Translations under genes and position numbers: made by a program
The notes under the pieces: generated by a model
Database searches by the model: none
Told to the model about the DNA's origin: nothing
What the model saw: the letters and a program-made list of their open reading frames with translations, nothing else
Assembly: GCA_045578305.1 (NCBI GenBank)
Contig: JAZNKA010000029.1
Location: forward strand, 1-31,384
Direction: 5' to 3'
Origin: SIG440 sp045578305
GTDB taxonomy: Bacteria > Bacillota > Clostridia > Monoglobales > Monoglobaceae
Length of the DNA stretch: 31,384 nt
Part shown: positions 15,846 to 24,418 of the stretch, one piece after another
Position numbering within the stretch: the first letter of the stretch is position 1
Layout of the letters: the number at the start of each line of letters is the position of its first letter

Positions 15846-17729
15846 TTATACTATCCTTTTAAAAAGCTTTTCAATCTCATATTTTGAATACGAAATTTTG
15901 ATTGGTCTGCCATGGGGACAGGTTGTGATACCAAGCTTTTCAAGCTCGGCAACATCCTTCAAAGCACTTTCCATCTCAAGTACACTCAGGCGTCTGTTTG
16001 CCTTGATTGCATACTTGCACGAAACCATATCCAAAATCCGTTCCTCGACCGACAAAAGTCCCATCGGTCTGTTGTCGACAAGTGCCGATATAACCTCTTC
16101 CGCCAGGCTTTTTATCTCGTCCTCGTCGCCTGCATAAGGGGTTTCGCGGATGATGGCACTGCCTTTGCCAAATTCCTCAATCAAAAAACCAAGCGACAAA
16201 AGTCTGTCCTTGTTTTCGCGCACAGCTTGCATCTCGACCATATCAAGATCAAAAACTATCGGCGAAAGCAACACCTGACCCGAAACCGAATTCTCGCAAA
16301 AATCCTTTTTCAGCATTTCAAAGCGTTTGCGCTCGTGCGCGGCGTGCTGGTCAATTAAAAACATCTCGTCACCCTTTTGTGCAATGATATATGTATCAAA
16401 AACCTGACCAATCACCTTTGTCTGTGATTCTTCGGGCTGCGTTTCTTCCACCTCTTTTACAAAATCAAAGCTGATTTGCGTGCTTTCAGACGCGGTTTCG
16501 GTTTTGACGGGTGTTATTTCGCCCTTCCAAATCGGCTTCGAAAAAACTTCCTCTCTCAATGTTTGTTCATTTACAGGACGCGGCTCGTTAAAAGAATACA
16601 TCCTTTCCTCGTTGCTTTTTGCAGCCGACGGAATTGTCCGCTCCAAAAATTCTCTGATTATTTTTCGGTCCGGGGCATCCTGCACCCTTTTTAAATCAAC
16701 TGCGGCAGCTGTAGCTTCGCCACTTTTATTTTCATCATTCTTTGTACTGTAAAGTGCATTTTTGACAGCCGAATGAATTATGTTGTATATCTCTTTTTCG
16801 TTCGCAAATTTAATCTCGGTCTTGGCGGGATGAACATTGACATCCACCAAATTGGGTGAAAGTTCAATGTTCAGCACAAAAAACGGAAACTTGCCTGTCA
16901 TCAATACATTCCGAAAGGCTTCCTCAACCACCTTGGAAACCACATGGTTTTTTATGTATCTGCCGTTTACCAAAAGAGTCTGGCGTGTGCGGTTTCCACG
17001 TGCAAGTTCGGCTTTTCCGACTACGCCCAAAACGCGTATTCCGTGCTCGCTGTAATCCACATCCAAAACTGCTTTGGCATGCTCTAAGCCATAAATATTA
17101 AGTATCGCATTTTTAAGCTTTCCGTCGCCCGAGGTCGAAAAAACCTCCTTGCCCTCGCAGATATATTTGAACGCAATCTCGGGCCTTGCAAGCGCAATTC
17201 TGCCCAAAACATCGGTGACATAGCCTGCCTCGGTCGAGTCTTTTTTCAAAAACTTCATTCGTGCAGGGACATTGGCAAACAGATTTTCGACAACCATAAG
17301 GGTCCCTTTGTTGCAGGCAATTTCCTCTTTGGGCGAGGGGTTCCCGTGCTTTATGGTCATACAAACGCCCTCGTCATCCGCATTTGTACGCGAAACAACT
17401 CTGACCTCGGCAACCGCACAGATGCTTGAAAGCGCCTCGCCACGAAAGCCCATTGTCGAAATCTCGAACAAATCCTCAATCTCGCGCAGCTTGCTTGTTG
17501 CGTGACGTAAAAATGCCGATTCAAGCTCGTCTTTGGGGATTCCCTTGCCGTTGTCTTCTATCGAGATATAGCTTATTCCGCCGTTTTTTATTTCAACGGT
17601 AATCGAATCGGCTCCGGCATCAATCGAATTTTCGACAAGCTCTTTCACAACCGCCGAAGGCCTTTCGACAACCTCGCCCGCCGCAATCTTGTCCGCCACA
17701 TTTTGAGGCAAAACTCTTATTTCTGCCAT
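15846..17729 (-). CDS. mutL: DNA mismatch repair endonuclease MutL
   Basis: Protein of 627 residues. The N-terminal GHKL ATPase domain shows IAAGEVVERP, ENSIDAGA, DNGKGI and RHATSK. A linker of about 100 residues leads to the dimerisation/endonuclease domain, where the metal-binding motif DQHA-x2-E-x4-E starts at residue 460 and the zinc-site motifs SCKYAIKA (about 570) and CPHGRP (about 604) are intact. It is therefore a nicking MutL, as in bacteria without MutH. It follows mutS by 100 bases and has its own promoter in that gap. GGAGGG precedes the ATG. Confidence 0.96.
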   Translation of the reverse strand: MAEIRVLPQNVADKIAAGEVVERPSAVVKELVENSIDAGADSITVEIKNGGISYISIEDNGKGIPKDELESAFLRHATSKLREIEDLFEISTMGFRGEALSSICAVAEVRVVSRTNADDEGVCMTIKHGNPSPKEEIACNKGTLMVVENLFANVPARMKFLKKDSTEAGYVTDVLGRIALARPEIAFKYICEGKEVFSTSGDGKLKNAILNIYGLEHAKAVLDVDYSEHGIRVLGVVGKAELARGNRTRQTLLVNGRYIKNHVVSKVVEEAFRNVLMTGKFPFFVLNIELSPNLVDVNVHPAKTEIKFANEKEIYNIIHSAVKNALYSTKNDENKSGEATAAAVDLKRVQDAPDRKIIREFLERTIPSAAKSNEERMYSFNEPRPVNEQTLREEVFSKPIWKGEITPVKTETASESTQISFDFVKEVEETQPEESQTKVIGQVFDTYIIAQKGDEMFLIDQHAAHERKRFEMLKKDFCENSVSGQVLLSPIVFDLDMVEMQAVRENKDRLLSLGFLIEEFGKGSAIIRETPYAGDEDEIKSLAEEVISALVDNRPMGLLSVEERILDMVSCKYAIKANRRLSVLEMESALKDVAELEKLGITTCPHGRPIKISYSKYEIEKLFKRIV

Positions 17730-17779
17730 TTGGGTCTCCCTCCTTTTCTTCCAAAAAATCTGCCTTTTTATATTCTTTT

Positions 17780-17808
17780 ATTTTATCATATTTACCCTTA
17801 TCCGTCAA
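17780..17808 (-). promoter_or_regulatory. Sigma-A-type promoter upstream of mutL
   Basis: Minus strand TTGACG (17803-17808), 17-base spacer, TAAAAT (17780-17785), in the mutS-mutL gap. It would start the long mutL-miaA-hlyD-like-yggS-sepF-ylmH-divIVA transcript about 45 bases before the mutL ATG. Confidence 0.7.
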
Positions 17809-17829
17809 TCGTTTTCCGGCTTGCAATTC

Positions 17830-20445
17830 CTACATATTCTTAGCCTTTGCCTTAAGCGCATACAGCTTTGTAAGCGCCTCCATCGGCGACATAGAGTCAA
17901 GGTCAAGAGCCTTTATCTCGGTCACTATCTCGTTTTCCTCGGCAAAGTCAAAGCCAAGCTGCAAATCGTCCTCGGTGTCAAAATCTGCTATACTCGCTTT
18001 TGGCGCTGTATGCTCGGTCTTTCCGTCACGTTCTTCAAGTTCTTTGAGAATCTGCTTCGCGCGTTTTATAACCTCTTTCTTTACCCCTGCGAGCGCAGCA
18101 ACCTCGACACCATAGCTTCCGTCAGCACCGCCGCGAATGATTTTGCGAAGGAATGTGATATCGTCGCCTTTTTTCTTAACCGCAATGCAAAAATTCTTTA
18201 CATTTTGGTTGGTCTCTTCAAGCTCGGTAAGCTCGTGATAATGTGTTGCAAAAAGAGTTTTTGCACCGCATTTTTTCTTGTCGGCAATATATTCGACCAC
18301 CGACCAGGCAATGCTAAGCCCGTCATAGGTGCTTGTCCCTCTGCCGATTTCGTCAAGGATTATCAGACTTTTTGCTGTTGCATTGTCAAGTATGTAAGCA
18401 ACCTCGGTCATCTCGACCATAAATGTCGACTGTCCTGCCGCCAAATCGTCAGACGCTCCGACTCTTGTAAATATCTTGTCAACAATGCCAATTTCTGCCG
18501 AAGCTGCCGGAACAAACGAGCCCATCTGTGCCATAAGAACAATCAGCGCTGTCTGGCGCATATAAGTTGACTTTCCTGCCATATTTGGGCCTGTAATAAT
18601 CGAAATCTGATTTCCGCCACAATCAAGTTCGGCATCGTTTGGTATAAACACACTGTTCTTGCCTATAGCCTCGACCACCGGATGTCTGCCGTCACGAATC
18701 AAAATTTTGTCAGACACATTCACATTAGGCTCGGTATAATGATTTTTTTCGGCAACATAAGCAAACGAACACAAAACATCAGTCGTGGCAATCGCGTGCG
18801 CTGTTTTTTGAATTCTTTCAACCTGGTCCGAGACAGCGTCACGGACTTTGCAGAACATATCATATTCCATGCTGACAATCTGGCTTTCTGCCTCAACTAT
18901 CTTTTCTTCAACCTCTTTTATCTGCGGAGTTATGTATCTTTCGCAGTTTGAAAGAGTCTGCTTTCTTACAAAATATTCGGGCACTTCGGCAGTATTTGCC
19001 TTGCTTATTTCAAGATAGTAGCCAAAAACCCGGTTGTACCCAACCTTGATTGCGCGGATGCCGGTTTTGTCCTTTTCTTCCTCAGCAAAGCTGTTTATCC
19101 ACTTGACACCGTTTGACATAATATCACGGCGCCTGTCTATCTCGTCGCTGAATCCGTCGCGGATTAAGTTCCCCTCGCGAAGCGAAATCGGTGCATCGGG
19201 GTTGATTGCCTCTTCAATTATCATTCTGACATCCACAAGGTCATCAGTATCCTCGGCAAGCTGCCTTAAAACGCCCGATGTGCATTTCGAAAGCAAGGCC
19301 TTTATTTCTGGGATTTTCTTAAGTGATGCCGCAATTGAAAGCAAGTCGCGGCAGTTTGCCGTCTTGTATGTTATCTTTGAAATTATCCTTTCGATATCCA
19401 TAACCGTTTTAAGTGCCTCACAAATTTCCTCACGCACAAGCGGCTCGCGCACAAGCTCGCCCACAGCCTTGTGACGATTCTGAATTTTGGCACAGTTTGC
19501 AAGCGGCATTGTTATCCACTTGCGAAGCAGTCTTGCGCCCATAGGTGTTTTTGTCTTATTCAGCACTCCAAAAAGTCCACCCTTTGCCTTTTGGCTGCGC
19601 ATAGTTTCAAGAAGTTCAAGATTTCGAATGCTGTAATTGTCAATCTCCATATATTCTTCGGCATCAATCACATCAACATTTTTGAGGTTCGAAAGCTCGG
19701 TCTTTTGCGTCTCGTTCAAAAATCTGATAAGTGCGCCAAGCGCCGAAACAGCCGGTGCCGATTTGAGAAGTGCGGCATCCTCGCCGAATTTTGCCAAAAC
19801 CTCACTCTTTGCGGTCTCGAATTCAAATGCCCAATTGTAATAATTGCGTACACTGCAGCCAAACCGCTCCGAAACATAACCCAAAAGGTTAATTTTGCTA
19901 TATGACTCAAGGTTAAAGATTATTTCAGCCGGCGAAAATCTGCACAGCTCGTTAAACACCAAAATCTCAATTTCTTCGCCAGAGACCTCGTTTACAGTCA
20001 CTTCACCGGTCGAAATATCAACAAACGCCACACCTGCTGTTTCCTCGTTTATATAAACTGACGCAAGATAGTTGTTTTTTGTATCCTCCAAAGCATTCGA
20101 GTCCATAATTGTACCGGGAGTCACCACGCGTATAACCTCGCGTTTTACAATCCCCTTGGTCGCGGCCGGGTCCTCGGTCTGCTCACAGATTGCAACATTG
20201 TAACCATTTTCGACCAGCTTTGCAATGTACGAATCCACCGCATGAAACGGCACTCCGCACATGGGCGCGCGCTCCTCCTGACCGCAGTCTCTGCCCGTCA
20301 GGGTTATCTCCAGCACTCTTGACGCTGTCAGCGCATCGTCAAAAAACATCTCGTAAAAATCCCCGAGACGATACATCAAAATCGCATCTTTGTACTGCTC
20401 CTTTATTTCAAAATACTGGCGCATCATCGGTGTATATTCAGCCAT
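17830..20445 (-). CDS. mutS: DNA mismatch recognition protein MutS
   Basis: MutS1-type protein of 871 residues. The mismatch-wedge Phe is F30 in GDFYEMF, so this is a true repair MutS and not MutS2. The ABC ATPase near the C-terminus has Walker A GPNMAGKSTYMRQ, Walker B LIILDEIGRGTSTYDG and the ATHYHELT switch. The C-terminal tail that contacts MutL and the beta clamp is present. The ATG at 20445 is chosen because GGGAGA lies at correct distance; a TTG five codons upstream overlaps that site. It follows the YlbF gene by 39 bases. Confidence 0.97.
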   Translation of the reverse strand: MAEYTPMMRQYFEIKEQYKDAILMYRLGDFYEMFFDDALTASRVLEITLTGRDCGQEERAPMCGVPFHAVDSYIAKLVENGYNVAICEQTEDPAATKGIVKREVIRVVTPGTIMDSNALEDTKNNYLASVYINEETAGVAFVDISTGEVTVNEVSGEEIEILVFNELCRFSPAEIIFNLESYSKINLLGYVSERFGCSVRNYYNWAFEFETAKSEVLAKFGEDAALLKSAPAVSALGALIRFLNETQKTELSNLKNVDVIDAEEYMEIDNYSIRNLELLETMRSQKAKGGLFGVLNKTKTPMGARLLRKWITMPLANCAKIQNRHKAVGELVREPLVREEICEALKTVMDIERIISKITYKTANCRDLLSIAASLKKIPEIKALLSKCTSGVLRQLAEDTDDLVDVRMIIEEAINPDAPISLREGNLIRDGFSDEIDRRRDIMSNGVKWINSFAEEEKDKTGIRAIKVGYNRVFGYYLEISKANTAEVPEYFVRKQTLSNCERYITPQIKEVEEKIVEAESQIVSMEYDMFCKVRDAVSDQVERIQKTAHAIATTDVLCSFAYVAEKNHYTEPNVNVSDKILIRDGRHPVVEAIGKNSVFIPNDAELDCGGNQISIITGPNMAGKSTYMRQTALIVLMAQMGSFVPAASAEIGIVDKIFTRVGASDDLAAGQSTFMVEMTEVAYILDNATAKSLIILDEIGRGTSTYDGLSIAWSVVEYIADKKKCGAKTLFATHYHELTELEETNQNVKNFCIAVKKKGDDITFLRKIIRGGADGSYGVEVAALAGVKKEVIKRAKQILKELEERDGKTEHTAPKASIADFDTEDDLQLGFDFAEENEIVTEIKALDLDSMSPMEALTKLYALKAKAKNM

Positions 20446-20484
20446 TCGAATCTCTCCCAACCAAACTTAACATCTGTTTTAAAT

Positions 20485-20883
20485 CTATTTGCAGCTTGAG
20501 CAGCTTGAGCAATTTCCGCTGCAGCCACCCTCGGCTTTTTCCTGACCTGTGATAAAGTAGCTGAGTACAGCGTTGACCTGATTTACCATATTATCAAACT
20601 CGCGGCTTGCTTCGATATATTCACATATAAGCGGATTTTGGGCAATTTTCTCAAACTCTGTCTCGACATAATTCTGAAATTCCTTAATCTGTTCTTTTGA
20701 CGGGTTAGTCCCCCTTAACTTCTCGGACGCTGCCTTGCGGTTGTCGTTGTAAGTTCTAAGAAGTGTGGCGGCTTCCTCGTTTGCATTCATCTTGTCTGCG
20801 GCATCGGTCATTCTGATTCGTTCTTCACTTTCGGCAATCATTGTGCCAAGCTCTTGTGCCTTATCAATAATATCATTTCTCAT
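20485..20883 (-). CDS. YlbF/YmcA family protein with Cys-rich tail
   Basis: Helical protein of 132 residues of the Com_YlbF family. In B. subtilis YlbF, YmcA and YaaT form the Y-complex, which carries [4Fe-4S] clusters and directs RNase Y processing, affecting competence, biofilm and sporulation. The place between miaB and mutS matches B. subtilis ymcA (miaB-ymcA-cotE-mutS-mutL, cotE missing here). The last 12 residues hold four cysteines (C121, C125, C128, C131) in a Gly/Ser-rich context, a likely metal or Fe-S site. GGAG precedes the ATG. Whether it is the YlbF or the YmcA orthologue cannot be decided from this sequence alone. Confidence 0.85.
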   Translation of the reverse strand: MRNDIIDKAQELGTMIAESEERIRMTDAADKMNANEEAATLLRTYNDNRKAASEKLRGTNPSKEQIKEFQNYVETEFEKIAQNPLICEYIEASREFDNMVNQVNAVLSYFITGQEKAEGGCSGNCSSCSSCK

Positions 20884-20911
20884 TTTTCTGTATCTCCTGT
20901 CTTTTTGATTT

Positions 20912-22318
20912 TTATCTCTGTATAATTTCTCCGGTCAACGACCAAGTCTTACAGTCTGTAATTCTGACTTCAACGATTTTGCCCGTCAATTCCTCGCTGC
21001 CTTTTAAGTTTACAATCTTACCGCCGTCAGTTCTGCCGGTCACAAATTCCGGGTTAGTCTTGCTTAACCCCTCGACCAGCACACTCTGTATGCTTCCCGG
21101 ATATACCTCGTTTTTCTGACGCGAAATTTCGTTTTGGATATCAAGCATCTTTTCAAAATTCTGATGAATTTCTTCATTCGAAAGGCTCATCGGCATCTTT
21201 GCCGCAGGCGTTCCCACTCTTGGCGAATAGATAAACGAATAAACTGTGTCAAACCGAACTTCGCGAAGAAGGCTCTCTGTCTTTTCGAAATCCTCATTCG
21301 TTTCGGTGGGGAATCCAATAATTATGTCTGTCGAAAGTACAATGTCGGGCACCTTTTTTCTGACTGCTTCAACTTTTGACAGATATTCGCTACGGGTATA
21401 TTTTCTGTTCATATCGCGAAGCACCTTGTCCGACCCGCTTTGAACAGGCAAATGCAACTGCTTGCAGACCTTTGGCTCGCTTGCAATCACATCAATCAGC
21501 TCGTCCGATATATCCTTGGGGTGCGATGTCATAAAGCGAATTCTTTCAATCCCGTCAATTTTTGCAACTTCCTTCAAAAGCTGTGCAAAGCTCAGGTCGT
21601 CATCTGCCAAATCATTTCCATACGAATTGACATTCTGCCCAAGCAGCATAACCTCTTTAAATCCCTCTTGTGCAAGTGCCGAAACCTCGGCAAGAATATT
21701 CTCGTGGCTGCGGCTGCGTTCTCTGCCCCTGACATACGGAACAATGCAGTACGAGCAAAAATTGTTGCAACCAAACATAACCGAAACCTTTGCAAGCGGA
21801 AACGATTTCCTTTTTGCGCTGAGTCCCTCTGCAATCTCGCCTTCCGAGTCCTCGGTCGAAAACACTTTTTGACCCATTCGTGCACTGTCCAAAATCTCAG
21901 GGAATTTGTAAAGTGCGTGCGTACCAAACACCATGTCAATATGCTTGTATTTTTTCTGGATTTGTTCTTTAATATGCGCTTGCTGCATCATACATCCGCA
22001 AACACCAATCAAAAGATTGGGTCTTTCCTTTTTGACAGGCTTCAGTTTTCCAACATTGCCAAACACCTTAAACTCGGCATTTTCGCGCACAGCGCAAGTA
22101 TTAAAAATCACCAAATCAGCTGTCTCTGCACGGTCGCAAAAGCCATATCCCATGTCCTCAAGCATCCCGCAAATTTTTTCCGAATCATTTTCGTTAAGCG
22201 CACAACCATAAGTCTCGACAAACGCCAAAGGTTTTCTTCCCTTTTGGCTGTTTTCGGTACGGATTTTTTCTTTAATTCTTTGTTGTATTTCCAATCTTTC
22301 GGCTGATATTTCCTTCAA
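20912..22318 (-). CDS. miaB: tRNA-2-methylthio-N6-dimethylallyladenosine synthase MiaB
   Basis: Radical-SAM methylthiotransferase that converts i6A37 to ms2i6A37. The N-terminal MTTase domain has its three cluster cysteines (about 39, 75, 109; in ETYGCALN, NTCAVRE and GVCGC). The radical SAM motif CNNFCSYC (about 184-191) binds the second [4Fe-4S] cluster, and a TRAM domain closes the protein (SVLVEGLSK to the end). The start is uncertain. The frame opens with a TTG at 22333 that has no ribosome site; I chose the TTG at 22318 because GGAG lies 9 bases before it and both are inside the predicted transcript. This gives 468 residues, or 473 with the earlier start. Confidence 0.94.
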   Translation of the reverse strand: MKEISAERLEIQQRIKEKIRTENSQKGRKPLAFVETYGCALNENDSEKICGMLEDMGYGFCDRAETADLVIFNTCAVRENAEFKVFGNVGKLKPVKKERPNLLIGVCGCMMQQAHIKEQIQKKYKHIDMVFGTHALYKFPEILDSARMGQKVFSTEDSEGEIAEGLSAKRKSFPLAKVSVMFGCNNFCSYCIVPYVRGRERSRSHENILAEVSALAQEGFKEVMLLGQNVNSYGNDLADDDLSFAQLLKEVAKIDGIERIRFMTSHPKDISDELIDVIASEPKVCKQLHLPVQSGSDKVLRDMNRKYTRSEYLSKVEAVRKKVPDIVLSTDIIIGFPTETNEDFEKTESLLREVRFDTVYSFIYSPRVGTPAAKMPMSLSNEEIHQNFEKMLDIQNEISRQKNEVYPGSIQSVLVEGLSKTNPEFVTGRTDGGKIVNLKGSEELTGKIVEVRITDCKTWSLTGEIIQR

Positions 22319-22354
22319 ACACAAGCACTCCAATCAAACATCTTACCATTTTAA

Positions 22355-22383
22355 ATTATACTATTTTTTGACCCTGTTTGCAA
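22355..22383 (-). promoter_or_regulatory. Sigma-A-type promoter upstream of miaB
   Basis: Minus strand TTGCAA (22378-22383), 17-base spacer, perfect TATAAT (22355-22360). RNA would start near 22348, giving a leader of only about 15-30 bases before miaB. It heads the miaB-ylbF-mutS unit. Confidence 0.7.
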
Positions 22384-22467
22384 TAGCTTTGAATCAAAAA
22401 TATCGCAAAATGAATAAATTGCCTCGGCTTGCACAAAATATCTTAAAACAAAAAAGGAGTATCCAAA

Positions 22468-22914
22468 ATGAATTACAGCAAACAGGAATATTCTGATTAC
22501 AGTAACAAAAAATCCCCCGACAGTCCAATACTTAAGGATGTGCTTTTTGCATTTTTAATCGGCGGAGCAATCTGCACCGTCGGTCAGGGGGTTTCGGATG
22601 TTTACGAAGTGGTTTTTCGTCTGGACTCCGAATCGGTAAAAACCGCTACGTCTATAACAATGGTGTTTTTGGGGGCACTTCTCACCGGACTTAATCTTTA
22701 CCACAAAATTGCGAAATATGCAGGTGCGGGAACAATAGTGCCGATAACCGGCTTTGCAAACGCAATCACCTCGCCCGCTATGGAATTCAAACGAGAAGGC
22801 TGGGTACTGGGCCTTGCGGCAAAAATGTTTGTTGTCGCAGGACCTGTTCTTGTTTACGGGATCAGCGCGTCAATAATACTTGGACTTTTTTATTATCTGA
22901 TACAAGTACTTTAA
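22468..22914 (+). CDS. spoVAC: Stage V sporulation protein SpoVAC
   Basis: Integral membrane protein of 148 residues with about four hydrophobic segments after a short polar N-terminus. FLIGGAICTVGQ, the GLNLYHKIAKYAGAGTIVPITGFAN loop and the following region are diagnostic of SpoVAC. It is part of the SpoVA channel that loads Ca-dipicolinate into the forespore and releases it in germination; SpoVAC itself behaves as a mechanosensitive channel in B. subtilis. AAGGAG lies 8 bases before the ATG. It begins the three-gene spoVAC-AD-AE set, which is the minimal version seen in clostridia. Confidence 0.95.
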   Translation: MNYSKQEYSDYSNKKSPDSPILKDVLFAFLIGGAICTVGQGVSDVYEVVFRLDSESVKTATSITMVFLGALLTGLNLYHKIAKYAGAGTIVPITGFANAITSPAMEFKREGWVLGLAAKMFVVAGPVLVYGISASIILGLFYYLIQVL

Positions 22915-22924
22915 GGAGAATGGA

Positions 22925-23941
22925 ATGAACAAAAAATCAGGAAATCAAACAATAACGTTCGCGGGCCCCATATCCATCCTTTCCTGTGCATCAATTGCAG
23001 GAAAAAAAGAGGGCGAGGGGCCGCTTTCAAAATATTTTGACAAAATAATGTCGGATGCCGAATGGGGCGAAGAAACCTGGGAAAAAACCGAAAGTAAAAT
23101 GCAAAAAACTGCCCTTTCGCGTGCAGTCGAAAAGGCAGAAGTCAATCTTAAGGACATTGACTTTCTGTTTGCCGGCGACCTCTTAAATCAATGCACAAGC
23201 TCCACATTTGCGTTCCGCGACTTTGGCGTTCCTTTTTTGGGGGTTTATGGTGCATGCTCAACCATGGCGGAAACCCTTGGCCTTGCCTCATCAATGATTG
23301 ACGGCGGTTTTGCTCAAAAAACTGCCGCTGTGACTTCAAGCCATTTTTGTACTGCCGAACGCCAGTACCGCTTTCCCCTTGAGTATGGGGGGCAACGCCC
23401 GCCCACAGCACAATGGACCGTGACAGGCTCGGGCGCTGTAGTGCTGGGCAAATCAGGCAGTGATGGTCCTTTTGTAACGCACTTTACCGCAGGCAAAATT
23501 GTTGACGCAGGGATTTCGGACGCCAACAATATGGGCGCCGCAATGGCACCTGCTGCCGCTGAAACACTTGTCGCACATTTCAAGGATACCGAAAGGACTC
23601 CGGACTTTTATGACCTTATTCTGACAGGGGATTTGGGCAAAGTCGGCAAGTCGATTGCAATTGACCTTTGCGGCGAGCAGGGTTTTGATCTTGCCCCTTT
23701 CTACAAGGATTGCGGACTGATGGTCTTTGACCTCGAGAAACAGGATGTCCACAGCGGCGGCTCGGGTTGTGGCTGCGGTGCCATCACATTGTGCGGATAT
23801 GTTATGGATTGTTTTCGTGCACAAAAGCTCAAAAATGTGCTTTTTGTGGGTACTGGTGCACTTCTGAGTCCCACATCAAGTATGCAGGGCGAATCTATAC
23901 CCTGTGTGGCACACGCGGTTGCAATTTCGGCAAGCATATAA
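22925..23941 (+). CDS. spoVAD: Stage V sporulation protein SpoVAD
   Basis: Soluble or membrane-associated protein of 338 residues with a thiolase/KAS-type fold (GVYGACSTMAE near residue 110, GSGAVVLG, and a Gly-rich SGGSGCGCGA near 280). In Bacillus SpoVAD binds dipicolinic acid directly. The ribosome site TAAGGAG overlaps the stop of spoVAC, so the two are tightly coupled. Length is typical (about 335-340). Confidence 0.96.
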   Translation: MNKKSGNQTITFAGPISILSCASIAGKKEGEGPLSKYFDKIMSDAEWGEETWEKTESKMQKTALSRAVEKAEVNLKDIDFLFAGDLLNQCTSSTFAFRDFGVPFLGVYGACSTMAETLGLASSMIDGGFAQKTAAVTSSHFCTAERQYRFPLEYGGQRPPTAQWTVTGSGAVVLGKSGSDGPFVTHFTAGKIVDAGISDANNMGAAMAPAAAETLVAHFKDTERTPDFYDLILTGDLGKVGKSIAIDLCGEQGFDLAPFYKDCGLMVFDLEKQDVHSGGSGCGCGAITLCGYVMDCFRAQKLKNVLFVGTGALLSPTSSMQGESIPCVAHAVAISASI

Positions 23942-23979
23942 TAACCGCCACACACATCTGCAGTCCTATAAAACTGTAG

Positions 23980-24001
23980 GGACCGGCGTCCTCGACGGTC
24001 C
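23980..24001. repeat. Small palindromic insertion between spoVAD and spoVAE
   Basis: GGACCG (23980-23985) and CGGTCC (23996-24001) form a 6-bp stem around a 10-base loop, preceded by CTGTAGG. It lies in the only wide gap of the spoVA set (94 bases, against 10 between spoVAC and spoVAD). Its form, a GTAGGG lead followed by a short GC palindrome, resembles dispersed intergenic repeats common in gut Firmicutes; only this copy is in the window. Confidence 0.5.
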
Positions 24002-24035
24002 GCATTAACAGACCAACATGAAAAGGAGAAACCCT

Positions 24036-24389
24036 ATGCAATATTTAAATGCTTTCTGGGTTGGCGGACTTATCTGTGCCATTGCCCAGGTTTTGATAGA
24101 CAAAACAAAAATGACCCCTGCACGAATTCTTGTCTCTTTTGTGGTGACAGGAGTTATCCTTGGCGGTCTTGGTCTTTATGACAAAATAGCTGACTTTGCC
24201 GGCGCGGGCGCAACAGTTCCGATTATTGGATTTGGCAATACTTTGGCAAAAGGTGTTATGAAAGGTATAAACGAAAAAGGCTTTATCGGCATTTTTACCG
24301 GCGGAACTGCCGCGGCCGCCGGAGGAATTGCGGCATCAGTATTCTTTGGACTTTTGATGGCGGTTATATTTAAGCCAAAACAAAAATAA
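24036..24389 (+). CDS. spoVAE: Stage V sporulation protein SpoVAE
   Basis: Membrane protein of 117 residues with three to four hydrophobic segments. FWVGGLICAIAQ, LGGLGLYDKIADFAGAGATVPIIGFGN and the Gly/Ala-rich C-terminal helix define SpoVAE. The middle motif mirrors that of SpoVAC, showing the two are related. The ATG at 24036 is chosen over 24018 because AAGGAG falls between them at the right distance. Its stop codon lies inside the stem of the shared terminator. Confidence 0.94.
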   Translation: MQYLNAFWVGGLICAIAQVLIDKTKMTPARILVSFVVTGVILGGLGLYDKIADFAGAGATVPIIGFGNTLAKGVMKGINEKGFIGIFTGGTAAAAGGIAASVFFGLLMAVIFKPKQK

Positions 24390-24418
24390 AAGGCGGATAA
24401 TTTCCGCCTTTTATTTTT
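24382..24418. terminator. Bidirectional terminator shared by spoVAE and malQ, overlapping both stop codons
   Basis: A 16-bp perfect stem (24382-24397 with 24403-24418) with a TAATT loop; the GC core is GGCGGA/TCCGCC, flanked by A and T tracts that give U-runs both ways. The spoVAE stop (24387-24389) and the malQ stop (24411-24413) are both within the stem arms. Confidence 0.9.

Noticed and set aside
22411..22440. TGAATA followed by CACAAAATA upstream of spoVAC as a sigma-G promoter
   Set aside because: The -10 part fits the CATnnTA pattern poorly and the spacing is too short. Sigma-G control of spoVA is expected from other species, but I cannot point to a convincing site.
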